Of a stretch of DNA of 64,000 bases, positions 34,285 to 43,301 are shown in pieces. The translations under genes and the position numbers were made by a program. The notes below the pieces were generated by a model, which saw only the letters and a list, made by a program, of their open reading frames with translations, ran no database searches and was not told the origin of the DNA. The DNA lies in assembly GCA_946482595.1 (NCBI GenBank), contig CAMLSD010000007.1, forward strand, positions 11,936 to 75,935, read 5' to 3'. The stretch comes from an uncultured Comamonadaceae bacterium (GTDB taxonomy: Bacteria; Pseudomonadota; Gammaproteobacteria; Burkholderiales; Burkholderiaceae). Each line of letters opens with the position of its first letter. Positions within the stretch are counted from its first letter, which is position 1.

Positions 34285-35895
34285 TCAGGCGGGGGCGCGG
34301 CTGGCACGCCGCAAGGCCACCGCATCGGGCAGGCTCACGGCCGTACCGACCACGCGGAAGACCTGTACCGATTCCGCCAGCACCTTGGCGCGTTCGCGCA
34401 GCCCGGTGGCGGTGGCCGAGAGTTCCTCGACCATCGCCGCGTTCTGCTGCGTGATGCCGTCGAGCTGGGTGATCGCCTCGTTGACCTGCGAGATGCCCAC
34501 CAGTTGCTCGGACGAGGCGTGGCTGATCTCCTGCACCATCTGCGCCACCTCGCCCACGCTGCGGGTGGTGTTGCCGATCACCTCGGCCGCCTGGTCGGCC
34601 TGGCGCACGCCGACCTCCACCGTCTGCTCCGAGCTGTCGATCAGCGTCTTGATCTCGCGGGCGGCCGAGGTGGTGCGCTGGGCCAGCGACCGCACCTCGG
34701 CGGCCACCACCGCAAAACCGCGGCCGGCTTCTCCGGCGCGTGCGGCCTCGACCGCGGCATTGAGCGCCAGGATGTTGGTCTGGAAAGAGATGCCGTCGAT
34801 CACCTGGGTGATCTCGGCAATGCGCCGCGAGGCCTCGCGGATGGCGTGCATGGTGTCGGTCACCTCCTTCATCGCCTGGGCGCCGCGTGCACTGTCGGCG
34901 GCCGTGTCCTGCGCCATCGTGGCGGCCTGGCGCGCGACGTCGGCGTTGTTGCGCACGGTGCCGGTGATCTCTTCCATCGACGAGGCGGTCTGCTCCAGGC
35001 TGCTGGCCTGGGATTCGGTGCGCGAGGACATCTCGCTGTTGCCGGCGGCCACTTCCATCAGCGCATGCTCGATGTGGCTCACCTCGGAGCGGGCATCCCC
35101 GACGATGGACTGCAGGTTCACGCTGAGCTGGTTCAGCGCCTGGCCGAGCTGGCCGGTGACATCGTCACCTTGCGGGCCGAGCGTCTGGGTCAGGTCACCT
35201 GCGGCCAGACGGTTGGCAAAGGTGAGCAGGCGATGCAGGGGCTGCACCAGCATGCGGTTGAGCATCGCGTAGCCGGCCAGCGCAACCGCCGCCACCGCCA
35301 CATTGCCCCACCAGGTCTCGCCCCAGACGCTGCCCATCGCATAGGCCGCGACGGCCACCAGCACCGGGATGATCGCGGCACGGTGTCCGGCCAGCGCGCT
35401 GCGGATGCGGTCCAGCCGTCCGGCCAGGCCGGTGCGCACGATCGCGCCGTGCGACAGTTTCACCGTGGCGGGTGCCTTGGCCAGCTCCTGCTTGCGCATC
35501 TCGGCATACAGCGTCTCGGCTGCGGCCACCTGCTCGCGCGTGGGCAGCGTGCGCACCGACATGTAGCCCACCGGACCGTTGCCGTCGAGCAGTGGCGTGA
35601 CGTTGGCCATCACCCAGTAGTGGTCGCCGTTCTTGCGCCGGTTCTTGACCAGCGCGCTCCACGGGTGGCCCGAGGCGATGGTGTCCCACAGGTCACGGAA
35701 GGCTTCTTCCGGCATGTCGGGGTGCCGGATCATGTTGTGGGGCTGGCCCAGCAGCTCGTCGCGGTTGTAACCGCTGACCTCGACGAAGGCCGGGTTGCAA
35801 TAGACGATGCGACCCTTCAGGTCGGTCGTGGACACCAGGGTCTGCCCCGAGGGAAAGCTGTATTCAGTGCCGGTGACCGGCCCGTTGTGACGCAT
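34285..35895 (-). CDS. PAS-domain methyl-accepting chemotaxis protein (Aer type)
   Basis: A 536-residue chemoreceptor. An N-terminal PAS domain (about 5-115: VSTTDLKGRIVYCNPAFVEVSGY, NGDHYWVMANVTPLLD) resembles Aer's FAD-binding redox sensor. Two adjacent membrane helices lie at about 160-205, followed by a HAMP-like MLVQPLHRLLTFANRLAAGDLTQTL and a signalling hairpin tip [27 protein letters not shown]. There is no periplasmic ligand domain, so redox or energy taxis is likely. RBS AAGGAG precedes ATG 35895. It is convergent with the molybdoenzyme genes (8 bp between stops). Confidence 0.92.
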   Translation of the reverse strand: MRHNGPVTGTEYSFPSGQTLVSTTDLKGRIVYCNPAFVEVSGYNRDELLGQPHNMIRHPDMPEEAFRDLWDTIASGHPWSALVKNRRKNGDHYWVMANVTPLLDGNGPVGYMSVRTLPTREQVAAAETLYAEMRKQELAKAPATVKLSHGAIVRTGLAGRLDRIRSALAGHRAAIIPVLVAVAAYAMGSVWGETWWGNVAVAAVALAGYAMLNRMLVQPLHRLLTFANRLAAGDLTQTLGPQGDDVTGQLGQALNQLSVNLQSIVGDARSEVSHIEHALMEVAAGNSEMSSRTESQASSLEQTASSMEEITGTVRNNADVARQAATMAQDTAADSARGAQAMKEVTDTMHAIREASRRIAEITQVIDGISFQTNILALNAAVEAARAGEAGRGFAVVAAEVRSLAQRTTSAAREIKTLIDSSEQTVEVGVRQADQAAEVIGNTTRSVGEVAQMVQEISHASSEQLVGISQVNEAITQLDGITQQNAAMVEELSATATGLRERAKVLAESVQVFRVVGTAVSLPDAVALRRASRAPA

Positions 35896-36220
35896 GAATG
35901 ACTCCTTGCGATGCGATCGGCCGTTGGTGAGAGCGGAGCAGTGCCTCGTTGCACTGCGGGTGCCGTGCCGTGCTCCGTTACACGACAGGATGCGTGTGAG
36001 CATCTCGTCTTTGTTTGATGGCTGTCAATAGTGCAAAGACCTGACGGCGCAAAGGCAACGCCTGCGTTTCCGGCCGGTGAAAGGCGGCTGGCGGGGTCAG
36101 GTTCAGGCAGCACCTGGCGCCGTGACGCGTGGTGGCAGCGCCTGCGACTGCATGTCCGGCGCACCTGGCCGGCATGCCGATCGACCGCCCCTCATCAAGG
36201 GCCGTCGCGAGGTGTCCGGT
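35896..36220. other. Intergenic region upstream of the chemoreceptor gene
   Basis: 325 bp without a gene. On the minus strand it contains a TTGACA at about 36023-36028 that could be a -35 box for the chemoreceptor, without a convincing -10 at standard spacing. No sigma-28-type flagellar promoter was seen. The Arg-rich open frames here are not credible genes. Confidence 0.4.
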
Positions 36221-37078
36221 TCAGCCTCGTGCCGGCGTGGTGCTGCGGCCGGTGTTGAGCTCGTCGCGGGTGCGTTGGGCGACCGCGCGTGCGGCCTGGG
36301 CGAAGTCGTCACCGGCGCTGGCATACAGGATGGCCCGCGACGAGTTCACCATCACCATGCCGGTGATGCCGTTTGCATCGGCCCGGTAGCCGGCCTGCAC
36401 GGTGGTGCGGGCATCGCCGCCCTGCGCGCCCACGCCCGGGATGAGCAGCGGCACCGTCGGGGCCAGTTCGCGCACCCGTTCGATCTCCTGCGGGAAGGTC
36501 GCGCCCACCACCAGCGCGAGCTGGCCGGTGAGGTTCCAGGGGCCTTGCGCCAGGCGGGCGATGTGCTCGTAGACCCGCGGCTGGCCGTCGACGTCGGCCA
36601 GGCGCTGGTTCTGCAGGTCCGACCCGCCCGGGTTGGACGTGCGGCACAGCAGGATGACGCCCTTGTCGGGGTAGTGCAGGTAGGGCTGGATGGAGTCGAA
36701 GCCCATGAAGGGTGACAGCGTCACCGCGTCGGCGCCGTAGCGCACGAAGGCCTCGCGGGCGTACTGTTCGGCGGTGGAGCCTATGTCACCGCGCTTGGCG
36801 TCCAGGATCACCGGCACCTTCGGTGCGACGGCGCGCATGTGGGCCATCAGGCGCTCGAGCTGGGCTTCGGCGCCATGGGCGGCAAAGTAGGCGATCTGGG
36901 GCTTGAAGGCCACGGCCAGGTCGTGCGTGGCATCGACGATGGCGGCGCAGAAGTCGAAGATCCGCGCGGGGTCGCCCTTCCAGGCGCCGGGGAACTTCGA
37001 AGGCTCGGGGTCCAGTCCCACGCACAGCAGGGACTGGTTCGCGCGCTCGGCGCCATGCAGCATGTCGATGAAGCTCAT
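36221..37078 (-). CDS. pyrF: Orotidine 5'-phosphate decarboxylase, type 2
   Basis: A 285-residue enzyme converting orotidine 5'-phosphate to UMP, the last step of pyrimidine synthesis. [14 protein letters not shown] starts the barrel, and the catalytic motif [11 protein letters not shown] places Asp93, Lys95 and Asp98; SSRAILYAS lies near the phosphate site at the C-terminus. The length is typical of the longer type 2 family found in Burkholderiales. The minus-strand TACAAT (37086-37091) lies only 7 bases before the ATG, so the message may be almost leaderless. It is followed at 35895 by the chemoreceptor, with no link. Confidence 0.96.
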   Translation of the reverse strand: MSFIDMLHGAERANQSLLCVGLDPEPSKFPGAWKGDPARIFDFCAAIVDATHDLAVAFKPQIAYFAAHGAEAQLERLMAHMRAVAPKVPVILDAKRGDIGSTAEQYAREAFVRYGADAVTLSPFMGFDSIQPYLHYPDKGVILLCRTSNPGGSDLQNQRLADVDGQPRVYEHIARLAQGPWNLTGQLALVVGATFPQEIERVRELAPTVPLLIPGVGAQGGDARTTVQAGYRADANGITGMVMVNSSRAILYASAGDDFAQAARAVAQRTRDELNTGRSTTPARG

Positions 37079-37160
37079 GGCGCAGATTGTAGGTGTGGCG
37101 CCCCACCGGTCCGGCGGGGACCATACCCCTTCAGGGCCGCGGCCGGGGCCGCGTGCCGTC

Positions 37161-38189
37161 TTACTTGCGGTACTTCACCAGCAACTCACGGGCATCCTGC
37201 AGCAGCTGCTTGCCGTTGGCGCCGCGCTTGTCCATGTCGGCCACCCATTCGTCGTAGAGCGACGCCGAGGCCTGGATCCAGTTGTCGAGTTCGCTGGCGG
37301 GGATGCGGTAGAAGGTGTTGCCGCGGTCGGTGGCGAGCTTGCGGCCCAGCGCCTGGCTGTCGTCCCAGGTCTTGCCGATCTGGCGCGACAGCGTGGCGCC
37401 ACTGTTGGCGTCGATCACGGCCTTGAGGTCGGCCGGCAGGGCGTCATAGCGCGCCTGGTTCATGCCGAAGATGAACACGGCCGAATACAGCGCCGGCTTG
37501 GACGGGTCGGTTTCGGCGTGGAACTTCACCATCTCCTCGAGCTTCAGCGAAGGCATCACCTCCCAGGGCAGCAGGAAGCCGTCGACCACCCCCTTGTTCA
37601 CCGCCTCGACCACGGCGGGCAGCGGCATGGCCACCGGCGTGGCGCCCAGCTTGGCCAGCAGCTTGTTGGTCTGGCGGGTGGGGGCACGCATCTTCAGGCC
37701 CTTGAAGTCGGCCAGGGTCTTGACCTGCTTGTCGCGGGTGTGCACATAGCCTTCGTCATGCACCCACACCGCCAGGATCTTCGTGCCCGGGAACTCCTTC
37801 ATCGCATGCTTGTTGAGGTAGTCCCAGGCGGCCTGCGCACCGGCTTCGGCCGAGTTGGTCATGAAGGGCAGCTCGAACACTTCCATCATCGGGAACCGTC
37901 CCGCGGTGTAGCCGGGCAGCGTGATGGTGAGGTCGGTCACGCCGTCGCGCACCTGGTCGACCAGCTGGGGCGGCGTGCCGCCCATGGACATGGCCGGGAA
38001 GACCTGGCACTTGATGCGGTTCTTCGACTCGGTGGCAACCTTGTCGCACCACGGCCCGATGACCTTCTGCGAGGCCATGGCCTGGTTGTTCCAGATGTGA
38101 TGGAACTTGAGCGTGAGGTCCTGGGCCGAGGCGCCGAACGACAGCGTGGCGGCCAGTGCGGCCAGGGCATGGCGAAGGGGGTGGGTCAT
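37161..38189 (-). CDS. TRAP-transporter DctP-type substrate-binding protein (orphan)
   Basis: A 342-residue periplasmic binding protein with a signal peptide ([19 protein letters not shown]). The family core shows [80 protein letters not shown] (Arg of RAPTRQ clamps a carboxylate) and a C-terminal helical part. No DctQ or DctM membrane gene is near, so it is an orphan, using a remote permease. It lies 132 bp after the lyase gene at the end of the large catabolic group; the ligand may be the same acid as that pathway's product or substrate. Confidence 0.9.
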   Translation of the reverse strand: MTHPLRHALAALAATLSFGASAQDLTLKFHHIWNNQAMASQKVIGPWCDKVATESKNRIKCQVFPAMSMGGTPPQLVDQVRDGVTDLTITLPGYTAGRFPMMEVFELPFMTNSAEAGAQAAWDYLNKHAMKEFPGTKILAVWVHDEGYVHTRDKQVKTLADFKGLKMRAPTRQTNKLLAKLGATPVAMPLPAVVEAVNKGVVDGFLLPWEVMPSLKLEEMVKFHAETDPSKPALYSAVFIFGMNQARYDALPADLKAVIDANSGATLSRQIGKTWDDSQALGRKLATDRGNTFYRIPASELDNWIQASASLYDEWVADMDKRGANGKQLLQDARELLVKYRK

Positions 38190-38321
38190 GTGGGTCTCCA
38201 GCAGAAGCACGGGGTGTGGGGCGACGTTGGCGTCAACCGTCAGATCAGGATCGTACGCAGCGGCCCTGCGCGCGCACAGTGGGGCAAGTCTGGAGGGCAG
38301 TGCGCACAGCGCGCAGCGCGC

Positions 38322-39182
38322 TCATTCATAACGTCTGCCCCGCGCCAGCAGCTCAGGGGTGCCGATGGCGGCATTCAGGCCGTCGAAGTCCAGCATGCGA
38401 TCGCGCCAGGGTGTGGTGGTGCCATGTGCCTGCAGGCTGCTGTAGTAGTGCTGCAGCGTGTGGGCCACCGCACGCGCCGTGCCGCCGGGGAAGATCGCGA
38501 TGCGAAAGCCGCGCCGTGCGAGCTCGGCCGTGTCCTGCACCGGTGTCTTGCCGCCCTCGACCATGTTGGCCAGCAGCGGCACGCGCTGCGCGAAACGCTG
38601 GCAGGCGGCATCCATCTGCTGCGGCGTGCGCAGGGCCTCGATGAACAACGCATCCACGCCGCAGGCGAGGTAACGTTCGGCCCGCTCCAGCGCCGCGTCC
38701 AGGCCTTCGATCGCCAGCGCGTCGGTGCGCGCGAGGATCAGCGTGTCGGGCTGGCGCCGGGCATCGAGCGCGGCGCGCAGCTTGCCGCACATCTCTTCGA
38801 CCGGGATCACCCCCTTGCCGTCGAGGTGGCCGCAGCGCTTGGGAAAGGTCTGGTCCTCGAGCTGGATCATCGCGGCGCCGCAGCGCTCCAGGTCGCGCAC
38901 CGCACGTTGTGCATTCAGCGCATTGCCGAAGCCGGTGTCGGCGTCGACGATCACCGGCACCTGTACCCGGTCGGTGATGCGCGCCAGCGTGTCGGTGACT
39001 TCGCTCAAGGTGGTCAGGCCGATGTCGGAGCGGCCCAGCCGGGTGTAGGCGATCGACGCGCCGGACAGGTACAGCGCCTCGAAGCCGGCCTGCTCGGCCA
39101 GCAGCGCCGAGAGCGCGTCATACACCCCTGGCGCCAGCACGATGCGCCCGCTGGCCAGGTGGTCACGCAAGGGGGAGCTCAT
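38322..39182 (-). CDS. Isocitrate lyase/PEP mutase-family lyase
   Basis: A 286-residue TIM-barrel enzyme. Substrate and metal-site motifs are YLSGASIAYTRLG, VDADTGFGN (Asp80, Asp82) and QLED (Glu109, Asp110); the gating loop KRCGHLDGK carries the catalytic Cys117 that defines lyases of the family (methylisocitrate, 2,3-dimethylmalate), as opposed to phosphonate mutases. It would cleave a 2-hydroxy-dicarboxylate to pyruvate (or a 2-oxo acid) plus a second acid. Its ATG overlaps the flavoprotein stop by four bases. In context it would follow the LeuCD-like hydratase in the pathway. Confidence 0.88.
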   Translation of the reverse strand: MSSPLRDHLASGRIVLAPGVYDALSALLAEQAGFEALYLSGASIAYTRLGRSDIGLTTLSEVTDTLARITDRVQVPVIVDADTGFGNALNAQRAVRDLERCGAAMIQLEDQTFPKRCGHLDGKGVIPVEEMCGKLRAALDARRQPDTLILARTDALAIEGLDAALERAERYLACGVDALFIEALRTPQQMDAACQRFAQRVPLLANMVEGGKTPVQDTAELARRGFRIAIFPGGTARAVAHTLQHYYSSLQAHGTTTPWRDRMLDFDGLNAAIGTPELLARGRRYE

Positions 39183-40603
39183 GACGGGGTCTCCTGAGTC
39201 GAAGTCAGCCGATCGGGGGGTGCCAGACGCCGGGCGGTGCGCGCGGCGATCGCGCCGCCGGCCACCGCGCTGAGCAGGCCGTTGCCGGACAGATAGCCCC
39301 AGACCGCATCGCCCGAGACGCCCCGTGCGGCGCCGCCGGCGGCCAGCAGATTGGGCAGCGGTGAGCCGTCTTCGCGCAGCACGCGGCAGTCGCCATCGAC
39401 GTTCAGTCCGCCCTGGGTGTGGAACAGCGCGCCGGTGACCTTGACCGCGTGCAGCGGTGTGCCCAGCGCGCGGCGGAAGCTGCGGCCGAACGGGCAGGTG
39501 ACGCCGGGCGCCACCGCCTGCAGCGTGGCCTGCAGTGCGTCCGCCGGTACCCCGATGAGGCGGGCGAGTGCAGCCGCAGCGTCGGCGCTGCGCACTGCAC
39601 CGGCCGCTTCGGCCGCGCGGAAGTCCGGGAAGCCGCGCGCCAGCGCGAGCACCGGCTCGTCGAACACCATCCAGGCGATCGAGCCGGGCTGTGCCAGCAC
39701 CTGCACCGCGGCTTCGGAGTACCCGGCGCTTTCGTCGTGGAAGCGGCGGCCTTCGCGGTTGACCTGCACACCGCCTTCCATCATCAGGGCCCAGGAGATC
39801 AGCGTGCCCTGGGGCACGGCCCAGCCGCCGTGACCCTGGTAGCCGCCCAGGTCGGCCAGGCCCGCCCCGAGCGACCGGCCCCAGGCCAGGGCACTGCCGT
39901 CATTGCCGACATGGCCGGCAAACGGCGCGTGGTGCATCTCGGGCAGCAGTTCGTGCACCAGCGCGGGGTTGCCGCCGAAACCGTTGCACGCCAGCACGAG
40001 CACGTCGCAGGCGATGTGCTCGTGCTGGCCGTCGGGGCGCTGCAGCCCCACCCCCAGGACGCGGTCATGCCCGTTGCACCACAGCTCGGTCACGAGCGAT
40101 CGGGTGAGCAGGTCGGCACCCGCCTGCACGGCGGCTCGCTCCAGGGCGGCCACCAGGGCTGCGCCGGTGCGTTCGGGCAGGGTGTGCATGCGGCGCACAC
40201 TGTGGCCCGGGTACAGAAACCCGTCGAGCAGCTCGAACTGCAGGCCGTGGTGTGCGCCCAGGTGGTCCAGCGTGGGTCCGATGGCCTGGGTGTAGGCGGC
40301 CACCAGCCGAGCGTCGGCACGGCCCCGGGCCTTGACCTGGATGTCGCGGGCGAAGCCCTCGGCGCTGTCGCCCACACCGGCCTCGCGCTGCACCTGGGTG
40401 CCGCCTGCCGGGATGAAGCCCGAGGAGAGTGCCGTCGAGCCCTGCGGCACCGCGTCGCGTTCGATCACCAGGCAGGCCACGCCGGCATCGCGCAGCATGA
40501 TCGCGGTGGTCAGGCCGCAGGCGCCGGCACCGACCACGACGGTGTCCACATGGGGTGTGTCGTCCGGCATGCGTTCGGCCCGCACGATCCGGGCCTGGGT
40601 CAT
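39179..40603 (-). CDS. FAD-dependent oxidoreductase, fumarate-reductase/KstD-like
   Basis: A 474-residue flavoprotein. The FAD-binding Rossmann start is VVVGAGACGLTTAIMLRDAG with an ERD acidic end; the family active-site region includes GLNVDGDCRVLREDGSPLPNLLAAGGAARG and the final GYLSGNGLLSAVAGG dinucleotide-binding segment. Such enzymes oxidise or reduce C-C double bonds next to carbonyls. Its ATG and stop overlap both neighbours (ATGA each side). In this pathway it may introduce or remove a ring or acid double bond. The large frame to 41482 on this strand is not one gene. Confidence 0.85.
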   Translation of the reverse strand: MTQARIVRAERMPDDTPHVDTVVVGAGACGLTTAIMLRDAGVACLVIERDAVPQGSTALSSGFIPAGGTQVQREAGVGDSAEGFARDIQVKARGRADARLVAAYTQAIGPTLDHLGAHHGLQFELLDGFLYPGHSVRRMHTLPERTGAALVAALERAAVQAGADLLTRSLVTELWCNGHDRVLGVGLQRPDGQHEHIACDVLVLACNGFGGNPALVHELLPEMHHAPFAGHVGNDGSALAWGRSLGAGLADLGGYQGHGGWAVPQGTLISWALMMEGGVQVNREGRRFHDESAGYSEAAVQVLAQPGSIAWMVFDEPVLALARGFPDFRAAEAAGAVRSADAAAALARLIGVPADALQATLQAVAPGVTCPFGRSFRRALGTPLHAVKVTGALFHTQGGLNVDGDCRVLREDGSPLPNLLAAGGAARGVSGDAVWGYLSGNGLLSAVAGGAIAARTARRLAPPDRLTSTQETPS

Positions 40604-41232
40604 GGTGCCGCTCCGGTGAGGTGGGCATGGAACCCGGCGCAGTCGATCACCCGGGCCACGGTGGCCAGGTCGGCCAGGCTGGCGCGGTGCGCCGCGTCGC
40701 TGAAGGCCGCGCAGCCGTCGGACAGCACCCAGGTGTCGTAGTCGCGCATGTGGGCATCGCGCACGGTGCTGGCCACCCCGCCGTTGGTGACGATGCCGCA
40801 GACCACCACGGTGCGGATGCCCGCGCGGCGCAGCACCCAGTCGAGTTGCGTGTTGAAGAAGGCGGAGTAGGCGACCTTGTTCACGCTCACGTCCACGCTC
40901 GGGGCCAGCAGGTCGTCGGTGGCGTGCCCGGGCTGGCCGGACTGGAAGTCGCCGCGGCGCAGGAAGGGCCGCAGCCTGTGCAGGTGCGGCGAGATCATCG
41001 GCTCGCCCCGGGCGTCCGGCCACAGGGTGAACTGGCTGGCCGCCACCAGGCCGCCCGCGAGCTTCAGGGCCTGCGCCAGCGGTGCAATGCGCCGTGGCAG
41101 CGCACGTGCGGCCTCGCTGACGGCGCCGCCGCGGGCGTAGGCACCATCGGGGGCAAGGAAGTCGTTCTGCAGGTCCACGATGACCAGGGCCGTGTGCGCT
41201 GCATCGATGATGTCGGGGGCGGGCATGTTCAT
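40600..41232 (-). CDS. Isochorismatase-fold hydrolase lacking the usual catalytic Cys
   Basis: A 210-residue Rossmann-like hydrolase. The family Asp20 (VIVDLQNDF) and Lys119 (VNKVAYSAF) are in place, but the third site, where cysteine hydrolases have Cys (TxxCVxST), reads VTNGGVASTVRDA, with Gly152. True isochorismatases also have Gly there, yet no isochorismate pathway is near. Cys145 is on the preceding strand and cannot be assumed to substitute. It lies between HyuA and the flavoprotein, overlapping both, so an amide- or ester-hydrolysing role is expected by context but not assured by residues. Confidence 0.85.
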   Translation of the reverse strand: MNMPAPDIIDAAHTALVIVDLQNDFLAPDGAYARGGAVSEAARALPRRIAPLAQALKLAGGLVAASQFTLWPDARGEPMISPHLHRLRPFLRRGDFQSGQPGHATDDLLAPSVDVSVNKVAYSAFFNTQLDWVLRRAGIRTVVVCGIVTNGGVASTVRDAHMRDYDTWVLSDGCAAFSDAAHRASLADLATVARVIDCAGFHAHLTGAAP

Positions 41233-43301
41233 GGGGTGAGGTCGGACTCGCGCCGGATGACCAGATTGCCCAGCGGGTCGACGGTGGCGGCAAAGCCCGG
41301 CTCCAGCCAGACGGTGGTGTCGGCCTGCTCCAGGATGGCCGGGCCGGGGACGGTGCAACCCACCGGCAGCGCCAGGCGGTCGTGGCGTGTCGCGGGCCAC
41401 CAGCGGCCGTCGTGGTGCACCTCCTGCACGCCCAGGCTGGCGGGCATGTCGGCATGTTGCGGGGCCAGCACGGCCAGGTCAAAGCCGGGTCGCACGCCGA
41501 TGCGGGTGTAGCGCAGGTTCATCACCCGCACCGCGATGCCGTCCAGCGTGCGGCCGAAGGCGGCCTGGTAGGTGGCGGCAAAGGCCTGTGCCAGCGCGGC
41601 GTGGGTCAGGCCCTCGCGCTCGACGCGCACGCGCAGCGTGTGGGTCTGGCCGGCGTAGAGCATGTCGAACTCGATCAGTTCGTCGATGCGCACGAACCGC
41701 ACGCCGGCCGAGTCCAGCCGGGCCTGGCAGGCCGCGGCCTGGGTCTCGATGCGCTCGCGCACCAGGGTGAGGTCCAGGTCGGCGAGGGCGCAGTTCAGCG
41801 TCTGCACCGTGTCGTGCCGCATGTCGGCCATCACGCAGCCCAGCGCCGACGTCACGCCCGGGTAGCGGGGCACCAGGCCCACGCTGACACCCACCTCGCG
41901 CATCATCGCGCACACATGCAGCGCCCCGCCGCCGCCAAAGGGCATGTAGGCAAAGCGGCGCGGGTCATGGCCGCGTTCGATCGACACCACCCGCACCGCA
42001 CCGGCCATGCGGGCATTGGCCACCGTGAGGATGGCTTCGGCCGCGGCCAGCACGTCCAGGCCCAGCGCGCGAGCCACGTGTTCCTCGATGGCGCAGCGGG
42101 CCAGCGACACGTCAAGTGCGGCCAGCAGGCCGCCGCCCAGCGGACGGCTGGCGGCGATGCGCCCGAGCAGCACGTTGGCGTCGGTGACGGTGGGGCGGGT
42201 GTTGCCCCGCCCGTAGCAGGCCGGGCCGGGCCGGCTGCCGGCCGATTCGGGGCCGACCTGCAGCAGCCCGCTGGCATCGACCGAAGCGATCGAGCCGCCC
42301 CCGGCGCCGATGGTCTCGATCTGGATCATCGGCGAGCGCACCACCAGGCCGAACTCGATCGCGGTCTGCGCGGCCAGCGCGGGCTCACCGCCGGCCACCA
42401 GCGACACGTCGAAGGACGTTCCGCCCATGTCGCCGGTGATGACGTCCGGATAGCCCGCACTGCGGGCGATGGCGGCGCAGGCGATCACGCCGGCGGCCGG
42501 GCCGGACAGTGCGGTGCGCACCGGCAGCTCGCAGGCGGTCTCGCGCGACATCACGCCGCCATTGCTCTGCACCACCAGCAGTTCGCCGCCAAACCCCTGC
42601 TCGCGCAGCTCGGCGTCGAGCCGCCCCAGGTAGCTGCCGACCACCGGCTGCAGCGCGGCGTTGATGCTGGCGGTGGAGGCCCGCTCGAACTCGCGGATCT
42701 CGGGCAGCACCTCGCTGGCGGCCGTGACGTGCGGGTTGGGCCACAGGCTGCGCACCACCTCGGCCGCCTGCTGCTCGTTGGCCGGGTTGGCATAGGCATT
42801 GATGAAAAAGACACACACCGCCTCGCAGCCGGCGGCCAGCAGGGCCAGTGCGGCCTCACGCACCTGGGCCGGGTCGACGGCCTGCAGCACCGTGCCGTCG
42901 GCCAGCACGCGTTCGTCGACCTCCAGGCGCAGGTCGCGCGGCACGAGCGGCGTGAAGCTGCCGCGCAGGCCCCAGGTCTGCGGGCGGTCGCGCCGGCGCA
43001 TCTCGAGCACGTCGCGAAAGCCGCGGGTGGTGATCAACCCGGTGCGGGCCACCTTGCGCTCCAGCAGCGCATTGGTGCCCACGGTGGTGCCGTGCACGAT
43101 GGTGGCCAGGTGCCGCGCGGGCTGCGGGTCGTCCGGGTCGACCCGGGCGATGCCGTTCATGAAACCCACGGACTCCTCACCGCGGGTGGAGGGCACCTTG
43201 ACGATGTGGGCGCGGCCTGCGGCCTCGTCGAGGATGAACAGGTCGGTGAAGGTGCCGCCGACGTCGACGCCGACCACCTGGCGACGGGAAGATGGGTTCA
43301 T
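41229..43301 (-). CDS. hyuA: Hydantoinase/oxoprolinase subunit A (HyuA)
   Basis: A 690-residue ATP-dependent subunit. The N-terminal ASKHA-type nucleotide fold shows VGVDVGGTFTDLFI and IVHGTTVGTNALLERK; central features are SGPAAGVIACAAIA and DMGGTSFDVSLV. HyuA works with HyuB to open a lactam or imide ring such as N-methylhydantoin or 5-oxoproline at the cost of ATP, or in acetone/acetophenone carboxylase relatives to activate a ketone. It overlaps the hyuB stop and the isochorismatase-fold start. Adjacent genes argue for a cyclic amide. Confidence 0.92.
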   Translation of the reverse strand: MNPSSRRQVVGVDVGGTFTDLFILDEAAGRAHIVKVPSTRGEESVGFMNGIARVDPDDPQPARHLATIVHGTTVGTNALLERKVARTGLITTRGFRDVLEMRRRDRPQTWGLRGSFTPLVPRDLRLEVDERVLADGTVLQAVDPAQVREAALALLAAGCEAVCVFFINAYANPANEQQAAEVVRSLWPNPHVTAASEVLPEIREFERASTASINAALQPVVGSYLGRLDAELREQGFGGELLVVQSNGGVMSRETACELPVRTALSGPAAGVIACAAIARSAGYPDVITGDMGGTSFDVSLVAGGEPALAAQTAIEFGLVVRSPMIQIETIGAGGGSIASVDASGLLQVGPESAGSRPGPACYGRGNTRPTVTDANVLLGRIAASRPLGGGLLAALDVSLARCAIEEHVARALGLDVLAAAEAILTVANARMAGAVRVVSIERGHDPRRFAYMPFGGGGALHVCAMMREVGVSVGLVPRYPGVTSALGCVMADMRHDTVQTLNCALADLDLTLVRERIETQAAACQARLDSAGVRFVRIDELIEFDMLYAGQTHTLRVRVEREGLTHAALAQAFAATYQAAFGRTLDGIAVRVMNLRYTRIGVRPGFDLAVLAPQHADMPASLGVQEVHHDGRWWPATRHDRLALPVGCTVPGPAILEQADTTVWLEPGFAATVDPLGNLVIRRESDLTP

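Noticed and set aside
36903..39197. 764-codon open frame on the plus strand opposite pyrF, dctP and lyase genes
   Set aside because: It is antisense to three clear genes, Arg/His/Gln-rich and without family features. Such frames arise from GC3 bias.
39179..41482. Single 767-codon minus-strand gene covering flavoprotein and isochorismatase region
   Set aside because: The second half alone is conserved and begins at ATG 40603; the first part is out of frame with the isochorismatase-fold gene.
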